Source of the DNA: Anisus vortex | Taxonomy: Eukaryota; Mollusca; Gastropoda; Planorbidae | DNA: 64,000 bases | Assembly (NCBI GenBank): GCA_949126835.1 | Contig: OX421497.1 | Location: forward strand, 20,553,409 to 20,617,408 | Direction: 5' to 3' | Shown: in pieces, positions 35,075-45,011 of the stretch | How positions within the stretch are numbered: position 1 is the first letter of the stretch | Layout: every line of letters begins with the position of its first letter | Made by a program: the position numbers and the translations under genes | The notes under the pieces: generated by a model | Seen by the model: only the letters and a program-made list of their open reading frames with translations | Database searches by the model: none | Told to the model about the DNA's origin: nothing

Positions 35075-38000
35075 GTAAGTTAATAGTAAACCCCCTCCCT
35101 CTCCCTATCATCTATTGCAAATAAATTTGATCAGACCAGAAACCATTAAAAAAATAGAAATTAGATCACAAAATTATCAAATGTGCTCAGAATAACATTT
35201 ATTAAAATTTTGTAAAACATTTAACTTTTTTTAAGGCTATCTAAATAATATTAAATAAATATTATTAAAACGATGGAGAAAATCTTAAAACTCATAAAAC
35301 AAGTTGACAGCTAGCAAACAAAAAGTCTTGAATTAATTAAAGTAACTAGTCAAACAGTTTTCTAAAAAAATCAATGTAAGATTTGCTTGAAATAGTAATA
35401 ATATTCATTCATTTTCAAGAGATTTAGGGGGAGGCTCCTTAAGCCATCTCTTTATTATACTTTTGAAACATATGTTTGAAATATACATTTGAAACATACA
35501 TTTGAAACATACATTTGAATCATACATTTGAATCATACTTGTGAATCATACATTTGAATCATACATTTTAATCATACATTTTAATCATACATTTGTATCA
35601 TACATTTGAATCATTCATTTGAATCATTCATTTGAATCATTCATTTGAATCATATATTTGAATCAAACATTTGAATCATACATTTGAATGATCTTTGTTT
35701 ACTGTGAAATAAAAAGTAAAAGGTTATCATCAATTTTTTCAGTACCCATTTGGGCAATAATATTAATTATTGCTGGGGCCCTGTTGTTCTTGGTATGTGG
35801 CGTCTACTGTGTCTGCCGCAGATGTTGCAGAAAGAGGAAGAAGAAAGAAGGGAAGAAAGGATTGAAAGGTGCAGTGGACCTAAAGAGTGTGCAGCTGCTG
35901 GGCAATGCATATAAAGAAAAGGTAAAACAGTATCCAATTCATTCATCCTCTAATCCATCTATATATTGGCAATATTTGGTCTTTAAATTTTCCAACTCTT
36001 TGAGCAATCTATATATTATCCTATCTTATCTTGTACATTACAGACGCTCCGTATATAAAGAAGATTATTGTGTCCTACGCTCATACGTGGTTCGAGTCTA
36101 GTCTTACATTTTTATTAATGTTTTAAATGGTGCCAAGTTACTGGTTTTCTTGGTTTGTTCAGGCAAACCATTCCATGCCCCAATGCCACTCGGGAAGAAA
36201 GAGTACTTATATGCATTTGTTCTCGCATAAGTTATAAGGAAAGTGTTTTTGTCTTTATGTTTATCTGAGCATTGCAACAGGTTGTTATTGGGTTGTATTT
36301 CTAAATTAGAGTTTGATGCCTTATGTATTATTACTACTTTACTCTTTGCCCTTCTGTCTTCTAGTGTTTCTAGGTTTAGTGATTTGACTAATGGTGTTAC
36401 TCTTGTTAATTGGGAATATTCACTAGTTTTGAACCTTGCAGGTCTTTTTGGAATATAATCAGTTAGGTTTAAGTAAGTGCATCATTTTATTAGTTTTAGC
36501 ATAGTCGTCAAACAAAAGTTCTACAGACAACTCTATCTTGACTAAAGACAACATTAAAAAATCTAGAACAAATCCTAAAAAGAGAGAGCTGCATATTCAT
36601 TACTGGTAAATATTCACAGCTAATAAATGTAAAACCAAAAGTTTAATCACTAAACCTAGAAACACTAATGATGGGCAAAGAGCAAAGTAGTAATAATAAA
36701 TAAAGCATTAAATTCTAAATTAGAAATACAACACAACACATATATTACTGTGCTCAGATAGACATAAGGATAAAAACAATTGTCATTTTCTGTGTGCAAG
36801 AAAAAAATGCATACAAGTTCTTTTTCTTCCCTAGTGGCATCTGGGCATGGAATGAGTACCTGAACAAATCAGGAAAAACAAAGAACTAATCCTAATGCCA
36901 GACTGGACTCAAACCATTGATAAGCATAGGACACAATAATCTTCTGAATAGAAGAAGTGTCTGTAGCATATAGAAGAAAAGATAAGATACAATACTACAG
37001 TGCAAGAAAATGATCTGCTTCTCTCTGGATTGGATGTAAACTGCCACTTTGGAGAAAAATGGTGTAAAACTTCTATCATTAAACTTTACAGACTCTAGGG
37101 ACCTCAGAGATGGAAAAAGGAAAAAAAAAATACCTTTTCTCTCCCACTATGCTAATAATGATGTATTATATCTGGGATCTGTTTTGTTTTCAAATAATAG
37201 AAATGTTTTGTTCTATGTGTTAAGGTTCAACCTGACCTTGATGAGCTTCCAGTAAATATGGAAGACAATGAGGATGCAGAAAGTACAAAATCTGAGGTCA
37301 AGTTGGGAAAGCTGCAATTTTCTTTAGATTATGACTTCCAAAAGGGTGAGGTGAGTAAAATATGAATGTAAAGCTTCAATGTATTAAGTGTGTAATAAAA
37401 TATTGCTTTGTAGATGATTCAGAGGAAAATTGTTGTTAATAGTTTGAATTAATGTTCAAAATTAACAAATCTTCAAATTTTTAAATATTTTTATTTTAAC
37501 TCACATTAGATATAAGAAAAGAAAATATGTAAATTGAGCACTTAAAATGCTCACTGCAAAAGCTAGATAAGTGCAAATAAAAATAATCTACACAATTTAG
37601 AGTTTTAAAATCTACTTTTCAATTTCAAATTATTCATATTAGCTTACCTGTTAGGTTATTATAGTCAACTTGCAAAAAGGTTCAATTGTGTATTGTATTG
37701 CTTCAATAGGTTTACTGCAAAAATGTCTGAAAGCAAACCTATTTATGTTGGTACACTTTTTAAGTTTAAATATTAGTTGTTTCCTTTATATATAGAATTC
37801 ATTTTCTGTACTTATTAAACAGTTAAGTGTGAATGTGATCCAAGCCGCTGATCTTCCTGGCATGGACATGTCTGGCACAAGTGACCCCTATGTGAAGGTT
37901 TACTTACTACCTGACAAAAAGAAAAAGTATGAAACCAAAGTTCATAGAAAGACACTGAATCCAGTGTTTAATGAAAGCTTTACATTCAAGGTAATTATTT

Positions 38001-41000
38001 TATATCACAAGACATAATGAATGATTCAACAGAACACCATTTTGTAGTCACTTTAATGATAACAACATTTTGTAGTCACTGTAACGATAACATCATTTTG
38101 TAGTCACTTTAATGATAACATCATTTTGTAGACACTTTAATGATAACATCATTTTGTAGTTACTTTAATGATAACATCATTTTGTAGACACTTTAATGAT
38201 AACATCATTTAGTAGTCACTTTAACGATAACATCATTTTGTAGACACTTTAACGATAACATCATTTAGTAGTCACTTTAATGATAACATTATTTTGTAGA
38301 CACTTTAACGATAACATCATTTAGTAGTCACTCTAATGATAACATCATTTAGTAGTCACTTTAATGATAACATCATTTTGTAGACACTTTAACGACAACA
38401 TCATTTAGTAGTCACTTTAATGATAACATTATTTTGTAGACACTTTAACAATAACATCATTTAGTAGTCACTTTAATGATAACATTATTTTGTTGTCACT
38501 TTAATAATAACATCATTTTGTAGTTGCTCTAATGATCACCTTCTAGCCTCTGACTATTTTGTTGTTAACTTTTTCCAAATTATTGAGTAACTTTTTAAAA
38601 TCAAATTATAGATTAGAATATTCCCATATTTTCTTCATAACTCATTCCTTGTTATAAAATTAGTAAACTTAATGAAGTTAAATCTTCCTTATATTAAACA
38701 AGTTTAGTTAGTTTTATACATTTTCAACAATTATAGTCTCATGTTTTAATTGCCTACTGGGTGAGTTTCAACTTAGAGAATGCAATTAAATTAAATATAT
38801 TAAAGTATTCAATGATTTAGTTTTCTAATAAAAACATGATTTCTTTCATGTTGAATCTTATGGTGAAGTTTTATTACTAAATTATACTAACTTATAGGCA
38901 CATTTGTGACTTTACCAAATATTATAAATTTTCATGAACCATTGTATATAATGTCATAGTTTTATTATTTGGCCTACACTGATGAAATTTCCAGCTTTAT
39001 TCTTAAGCATTTCAGTTGTTTCTCTACAAAAATTGTATATTCATGTTAATAATTAACTATTTACACAATAATTTTCTCTAAGGTTCCATATGCTGAGGTT
39101 GGATCAAAGATTTTGACTTTTGCTGTCTATGATTTTGATCGCTTTTCCAAGCATGATCAAATCGGTCAAGTACAAGTACCTTTGAACTCCATCGATCTAG
39201 GCAGGGTTGTTGAGGAATGGCGTGACTTACAATCACCTGATACGGAGTCTGAGAAGGTTTGAAAATATTTCATAAATTATCCAGTTTAAAATTTGACTAA
39301 TATATGATTAAGGTTATAAAAATTGATTTTAGAAATTTTATCAATTGAATAATTAATCTTGATGGAATACTGCACAACCATTTATATATAAACACCTTTT
39401 GTTATCATTAACAAAATTTCATACTTTACAAAATAAATAAATAAAAAATATAAATATCTCTTATTAGGAAAACAAACTGGGAGATATTTGCTTTTCATTG
39501 CGCTATGTCCCAACTGCTGGAAAACTGACTGTTGTGATTCTAGAGGCCAAGAACCTTAAAAAGATGGATGTTGGTGGCCTGTCAGGTCAGTGTCTCATTA
39601 CAAATTTTCTAAATATTTTTGTTGAGATGGACATTGCAATGGATGGAAAAAAAATATAATTAACCTCATTTATTTGTGTTCCATAATGAAATACTTTAAG
39701 GCTCAGGATCAAGAATGTTCACTTGCGCACTGTTCTTTTGGTGATGGTTTTTTTTACTCGTACCATTGTTTGAATTTTCATTAGGTTAAGATTATAATCT
39801 TACTGCTTAGTTTTTTTTTAATCACAAAACTGCATTTGAAAAACAGAGCTTGCTTAAACTCATGAACTCGATACTTTTCTTTAATAAATAAAATTTATAA
39901 AAATTATATATACCGGTATATATAACTGTTTTGATCATTCTGCTTTCCTTTGCAGATCTTAGAGACTCAAAATTAAATTATACCTAGACTATATATGTAT
40001 TGTAATCTCAAATGATTCAACTTTAAAAAAAAAGGTTTAGAAATTCATTATTTTACTAATCTCTGATCCACTTTCTGTCTTAGATCAAATAGATAGGTTA
40101 CCGTACATAAATTACAGCACTTTGTTCTTATCCAGTTTGGTGGCTCTTAACTTCATGAGCTCATAGGAATGACTATGTTATTTGAACATGTGACATTAAA
40201 CAGAGATGAGTGGTATCCATTGAACATAACAAGTAATAAACATTGGGGAAGATAAATTGGAAATAAATTACAAGTAATAATGAAGAGCGGGAAACAATTG
40301 ACATATCTTCAAAATGTTACTTTATTGGTCTACTATTGAGATTTTAAGCTATGTGTTAAATAAAAGCATCCTTTGTTATATTTTGTGTTCCCTGAATTAT
40401 CTTTGAAGCCTAAGCATAGAGACATTACAGTTGTTTTTTAATTATAGAACTGATTTCATAGAGATACATATATATTTTAAACATATATATTTTGTTTCAA
40501 TGAAATGACACTGTGGGCTATTCTTTATAACTAAATATCTAAGACTAGAACTCCTATTGAACTGTGTCCTGGGATTATCCATACAACCCTGGATATTAAC
40601 TTTGATGTTGCACATGTTGCGCGACTGTCTCTGAAGAGATCAATGGAAAGTGGATTACCTGAATTTACTTATCTACAACCCAAGCTAAGAAGACGTTGAA
40701 AAAATAATTTTATTATATTTGGCAGGAAAAGTTTTTAGGTCACTAATTTTCTCTTCTAGAACAAAATTGTTAAACCATTTTATATTTCTATCTTAGTTTC
40801 AATAGTTTTAAGCTACAAACTCCCTTGTAAATTATCATGTACCGGTAGTCCATTAAAGCGTTTCAACTGTTTATGTCTTAAATCTTAATTCATTCTTTGA
40901 AAGCTAGGACCTATTGTTTGTGCTAATAAGCCGACTTAAAACTGTTGATAAAATCTTTGAATATTGTTTGACAAAACAGTTCTTAATTGTTTACTAGAGT

Positions 41001-44000
41001 TGGTAAATTCATTATGAAGATTACGGCTTCATTCATTATTATGTCTCACAACAAAACAGATCCCTATGTGAAAATTGCTCTAGTTCAGGGAACTAAACGA
41101 CTCAAGAAGAAGAAAACAACTATTAAGAAAAACACTCTCAATCCATATTTCAACGAGTCGTTTGGATTCGAGGTTCCTTTTGAGCAGATCCAGGTAGAGA
41201 GACATTGCGAGTTCAGAAAAAAAACTTTTTCTCAAAGATCACTCGCACTGTTATTTGAAATATATCTCTGTATTTTATTTTTCGGCATTTTTATACATAT
41301 TTTTTCTTATCATTATTGTCTATTTTATCCTCAGAAGTTGTCTTGATTGCTTTTCAGATATAAACTATTTTTTCTTTCCTTTTCAAAATTTGGTACATGT
41401 TTTGATGAAGAACTAATGTGTAAAGTCTAAATGTTTTAGAAGCTTTACCTCACACTTTCTTGGAACTTTTCTACTAAATGTTTTTAACAGTCAGTTTTTT
41501 TCTGTTCTAAAAAAACATTTTTTACTCTGTTGACTTTATCCATGTCAGTGAAAAGAAACAAACTCCAAAAATGGACTATTTTTATAGAAAAGTTTAGAAT
41601 TTCAAAAATATATTTGCACACAAAAAAATATGCAAGAGAATAAAAAGGAGAATAGTAATTGTTTTAGATGCTGAAATTAAAAATAGTCTCTGTATTAACA
41701 TTTTTGTAACTTTACATATATTTTCAAAATGGCATGGATATGACCTAGCATGCCCATGGTACAGATGTTTTTTTTATAATTTTTCTCTCACATATATATA
41801 TACATATTTAGATATAAAATCACAACAAAAGAAAAGCATTAGAAAATATCAATATGCTGATGAGCTTAACTTGTTTAATTTTTTTTTTTCATTTCAAACT
41901 TCATCATTAATCAAAATGAAACATCAGTTTTCAAAAATGCACATTAATACTATAAATGAGATACTTTCTTAAATACAAAAGTTTTTTTTACTTCTACATT
42001 TGTATATAACAGGAGCTGAAAATTGCAGAAGGATCTCAACACTTATTTTAAATGTTTTATATCCTCACATATTTCATATTATTTCTTCTTTTTTTTTTTA
42101 TTAAAAAAAATTAATTGTTAGTATTTTTTTCTCTTTTAACTTTTTCATTTTTTATTTTGCTGCACACTTTTGTCATGTTTAATTCCCACCACAATTTGCT
42201 TTTTTGTTTTTTTTATGGATTCGATTCATTTGGAACAGACCCTTATGTGAAAATCTCACTGATGCTCAATGGAAAACGGGTGAAAAAGAAGAAGACCACA
42301 ATCAAGAAATGCACCCTCAATCCTTACTATAATGAATCTTTTACATTTGAAGTTCCATTCGAACAAATTCAGGTACCTGTTTTGTCTACCTACATAGTTG
42401 AAACATGCCATAACACTTTGCTGTGTGTTATGTCATGGCATCTTACTGTGTGTCATGTCATGACACCTTTCTGTGTGTTTATTTTCAAATAGGCAGTAGG
42501 GTTCAGAAATATCACTAGAAATAGATCTTTGATGCAAATTTACACTTCTTAAATTGAAAAAAAAAATTCCTCTATTGATAATAATTTAGTTACTGCTATA
42601 CATGAAGTATTCCTTTTATTTTTTTATGAATATATGGCTGTAAAATTTCTCAAAAAATTACTTCCTATATTGTTATATTTTTTTACAAAATTTTTAAAGG
42701 ATTCATGAAAAAAAACAATTATGATTTCAATACGTTCTGACGTTTCAATGATCTGACGTTTATATGAAATATGTAAAAGTCCAATTAATTATATATACCA
42801 AATATATGCCTACAATAGCGCTAAACAATACTAAAAATAAAAAAAAATAATATCACTGGACAGTATAAAAAAACAACAAAAAAACATCTCAATTTTTACC
42901 GTAGAAATAGTTCCCTCTTTTTTCTCTAGAGTCAATAGTGTATTTGTAAAGAAAGAAATATCTGATTTTGCTTAGTGGCTTTCTTATGTGTCAATTATTT
43001 ATATTCTATAAATATGTTTTGAACAGATACCTGTTAAGCTGTTGGCTAGCTATACGAATAGTATTTTATGTTGCACATGTTTAGCTTATATTATGTCTAT
43101 ATACTAACAGTGCTGCAGAATCTATTTTATCTTAACCATAACTTTTTTTTTCTTTGATAAAATTTTAACAAGTACAAAGCATTTTAAATAATTTTTATTT
43201 AAAGTAGTCATTGATATCCAGTATTTAGTAGTTGTGAATAAAAATAAAATTTTAACACTATAGTGTAAACCCATAAGTTCTCCTGATCTATTATCTAGTG
43301 AAAATAAAAAAAGAATTAACTTTTAAATCTCCTATAAAAATAATATATTAATTTTATGATGATTTTTGCAAGCTAAGATGTTTTCATTAGCTACTTGATA
43401 ATATTTTTTTAGGTTTTAAAAAAAGTAGTCTATAAATGAAAGATTATTGTTCATCATGTGTCTGCTTTTCTGTACTCAAATAAATGTTAATATATACCGG
43501 TAACTAGATTCTTTTGACAAGAGGCTATGATATTTTTCTGCTGTGATGATATTTATAATTCAATTAGAATAGTGTTTCTGAACTAACACCGTCATTACTC
43601 TAAACTGTCTTATGGTGAATGTGCTAGTTATTGAACCTTTCCTTTTTTTTATTAAAGCATATCGGTTGTATTAGGTGATGACAACATTGTTCTGTGAGAA
43701 ATACCAAGCAGAACTGGCCATTTTACACAGTATTGTTTTATTCATTTAGGCTTTATGATTCAAATTGTCTCTTATACATTTATTTCTATTGGTCGTAATT
43801 TAAGAGTGTGTTTCTACACTATTGCACTTAAGCATACAGAATTTCTTTGTTTTTTTAATCAGCACTTAAATGAGTGTAAATTATAAAAGGCTCAATATAT
43901 TTATATATACATGTATATGTGAAGCCTATATATAATATTTGCCCCTTGCTATTAGCTTATGTACTAGCTACATGTTTGATTTTGCACCATTTGTAACCAG

Positions 44001-45011
44001 AATGAAATGTATATTTATAGATCTAGAAGTGGAACATTACTTTTATTATTGACTATCTAAAACATACAATTTTCAAAACAGACAAAAAAATGTTTCATCT
44101 GCCTGTTTCTTTAATATCCAATTATTTTTTGTACTCTTTTTTTTTCATATTTATTAGCAGATAATCAAAGTTTTTATGTGTTTGAAAAGACAAAAAAAAT
44201 ATCCAAAACCTTTGTGGTGTTGTTCATAAACTATAAGTATAAGTGTAAATTTTAACTGGACCATAAAAAATTTTCAAAGTATTTTATTTTAACATATACG
44301 GCCAATATATTATTAAGTATAAATTCTATCACAATATTATAATTTGATTTGTTCCATTCCTTTAATGTTAATTTCTTGCATTTTTTTAAAAAGTTGTTGT
44401 ACTATTGTATTGTAAAGAATGATGATTATTTGCTTGAATTTTATATATGTTGTCAGCACAGATTTAAAAATGTGCCACTAGGCAAAAGCTCAATGTGATT
44501 AAAATGCCTTTTAAATTCTTATATTTCTGGATATAAAGTTAGGGAAATTTTAATATGAAGCAATGATTTTACTTCATATTTTCTTAGACATGTGTCTATA
44601 TTAATATGCCTTATTATGAACAAAGTTACTGTGCAATAAATTTACAATGAACATGAAAATATTTATATATTTATGGAAAGTTCTGCTGGCATTTTGCAAA
44701 GTTAATTATATTTATAACAACATTTAAGCAAGTTCATTGTTGCCTGATAAGGTAATGAAAAGATACTAACCATCAATAACAATTTTATCATGTTAGTTTT
44801 TCTATTTCCTTTTTGTCTCTTCCAGAAAGTAACACTCATTATCACGGTGGTTGACTACGATCGCATCGGAACATCCGAGCCTATCGGCAGATGTGTCCTT
44901 GGATGCAACTCATCAGGCACCGAGCTGCGCCACTGGAGTGACATGCTGGCCAACCCAAGGCGACCAATCGCACAGTGGCATACACTTCAAGAAGTTCCAG
45001 AGAAAAGTTAA
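34906..45011 (+). CDS. Syt1: synaptotagmin-1, eight coding exon positions with alternative exon 7
   Basis: Calcium sensor of regulated exocytosis, anchored in the synaptic vesicle membrane. It binds SNAREs, acidic phospholipids and Ca2+ through two C2 domains. The exons join in frame: 34,906-35,074, 35,743-35,921, 37,225-37,350, 37,823-37,990, 39,083-39,256, 39,468-39,585, then 41,060-41,193 or 42,239-42,372, then 44,826-45,011, giving 417 residues. All introns are GT-AG. Order: short luminal N-terminus, one membrane helix (~58-83), a Cys-rich palmitoylation-type patch and lysine-rich linker, C2A, C2B, and a C-terminal [20 protein letters not shown] signature. C2A and C2B keep the Asp ligands, with Glu at the last C2B position (GTSEPIG), which I recall as common in invertebrate Syt1. 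An alternative in-frame Met at 34,924 would give 411 residues. Confidence 0.96.
35462..35690. repeat. 13-bp minisatellite in Syt1 intron 1
   Basis: About 17 units of CATACATTTGAAT with variants (GAAACATA, CATTCATTTGAAT). Confidence 0.9.
35743..35921 (+). CDS. Syt1: Syt1 exon 2: transmembrane helix and Cys/Lys patch
   Basis: Encodes [20 protein letters not shown], the vesicle membrane anchor. [17 protein letters not shown] follows, a cluster of cysteines (known palmitoylation region in the family) followed by a polybasic stretch. The linker ends GNAYKEK. Acceptor TTTTTTCAG, donor GTAAAA. Starts in phase 1, ends in phase 0. Confidence 0.93.
36003..36450 (+). mobile_element. interspersed repeat family X in Syt1 intron 2, sense copy
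   Basis: Begins at CATTACAGACGCTCC, runs through GGTTTGTTCAGGCAAACCAT and TTTGCCCTTCTGTC, and ends near GGGAATATTCAC. It forms an inverted pair with 36,590-36,995. Confidence 0.8.
36590..36995 (-). mobile_element. interspersed repeat family X in Syt1 intron 2, antisense copy
   Basis: The reverse complement contains, in order, CAGAAGATTATTGTGTCCTA, a degraded CAGGTACTCATTCCATGCCC, TTTGCTCTTTGCCCATC and GTGTTTCTAGGTTTAGTGAT, matching the sense copy 140 bp away. Confidence 0.8.
37225..37350 (+). CDS. Syt1: Syt1 exon 3: acidic linker and start of C2A
   Basis: Encodes the acidic linker ([15 protein letters not shown]) and the first C2A strand ([17 protein letters not shown]). Phase 0 at both ends; donor GTGAGT. 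Confidence 0.93.
37823..37990 (+). CDS. Syt1: Syt1 exon 4: C2A Ca2+ loop 1 and polybasic strand
   Basis: Contains the loop-1 ligands in [20 protein letters not shown], the lysine cluster [10 protein letters not shown], and the conserved [13 protein letters not shown]. Phase 0 at both ends. Confidence 0.96.
38036..38530. repeat. 28-bp minisatellite in Syt1 intron 4
   Basis: About 17-18 units of TTTGTAGACACTTTAATGAT then AACATCAT. TTTGTAGAC and TTTAGTAGTC versions tend to alternate, giving a ~56-bp higher-order period. Confidence 0.92.
38531..39082. other. rest of Syt1 intron 4, nothing recognised
   Basis: AT-rich intronic sequence ending in the acceptor TTTTCTCTAAG. Confidence 0.6.
39083..39256 (+). 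CDS. Syt1: Syt1 exon 5: C2A loop 3 and C2A end
   Basis: Encodes the third-loop Ca2+ ligands ([17 protein letters not shown]) and the end of C2A ([17 protein letters not shown]). Phase 0 at both ends. The donor GTTTGA is weak. Confidence 0.95.
39468..39585 (+). CDS. Syt1: Syt1 exon 6: start of C2B and loop 1
   Basis: Encodes [20 protein letters not shown] and then [13 protein letters not shown], with the first C2B Asp. Ends in phase 1, with the G of an Asp codon completed by either version of exon 7. Confidence 0.95.
39586..41059. other. Syt1 intron 6; contains an old interspersed repeat
   Basis: 1.5 kb, AT-rich. 40,565-40,700 resembles 17,205-17,340 in the same orientation. No third alternative C2B exon (no DPYVK-like sequence) was seen here. 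Confidence 0.6.
41060..41193 (+). CDS. Syt1: Syt1 exon 7a: alternative C2B segment (QGTKR form)
   Basis: 134 bp, phase 1 in, phase 0 out. It encodes [15 protein letters not shown], the polybasic KKKKTTIKK, then [14 protein letters not shown] and VPFEQIQ. Acceptor ACAAAACAG, donor GTAGAG. It differs from exon 7b at 9 of 45 residues, concentrated just before the polybasic strand, plus N/C, F/Y and G/T further on. The polybasic surface that binds PIP2/SNAREs is unchanged in both. Confidence 0.95.
41194..42238. other. intron between the two alternative C2B exons
   Basis: 1,045 bp, AT-rich, ending in a long T-rich tract. No other exon seen. Confidence 0.7.
42239..42372 (+). CDS. Syt1: Syt1 exon 7b: alternative C2B segment (NGKR form)
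   Basis: 134 bp, the same length and phases as exon 7a. It encodes [24 protein letters not shown], then [14 protein letters not shown] and VPFEQIQ. Acceptor TTGGAACAG, donor GTACCT. NGKR and PYYNESF are closer to the usual vertebrate Syt1 C2B than the 7a residues, while the Cys after the polybasic strand is unusual. Using both or neither exon shifts the frame (134 is not a multiple of 3), so one must be chosen. Confidence 0.95.
42373..44825. other. Syt1 intron 7, nothing recognised
   Basis: 2.45 kb of very AT-rich sequence ending in the acceptor TTTTTGTCTCTTCCAG. It contains a TACCGGTA palindrome at 43,495-43,502. Confidence 0.6.
44826..45011 (+). CDS. Syt1: Syt1 exon 8: C2B loop 3, C-terminus, stop
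   Basis: Encodes the second C2B ligand loop ([16 protein letters not shown]) and the conserved C-terminal [20 protein letters not shown], then LQEVPEKS and TAA at 45,009-45,011. It is visibly GC-richer than its surroundings. Confidence 0.96.
   Translation, partial: KVTLIITVVDYDRIGTSEPIGRCVLGCNSSGTELRHWSDMLANPRRPIAQWHTLQEVPEKS

Noticed and set aside
40987..41059. Upstream extension of the exon 7a ORF to an ATG at 40,987
   Set aside because: It is intronic: an acceptor AG at 41,058-41,059 and homology both start at DPYVK.
42115..42238. Upstream extension of the exon 7b ORF
   Set aside because: It is a polypyrimidine tract before the acceptor, low complexity and not C2B sequence.
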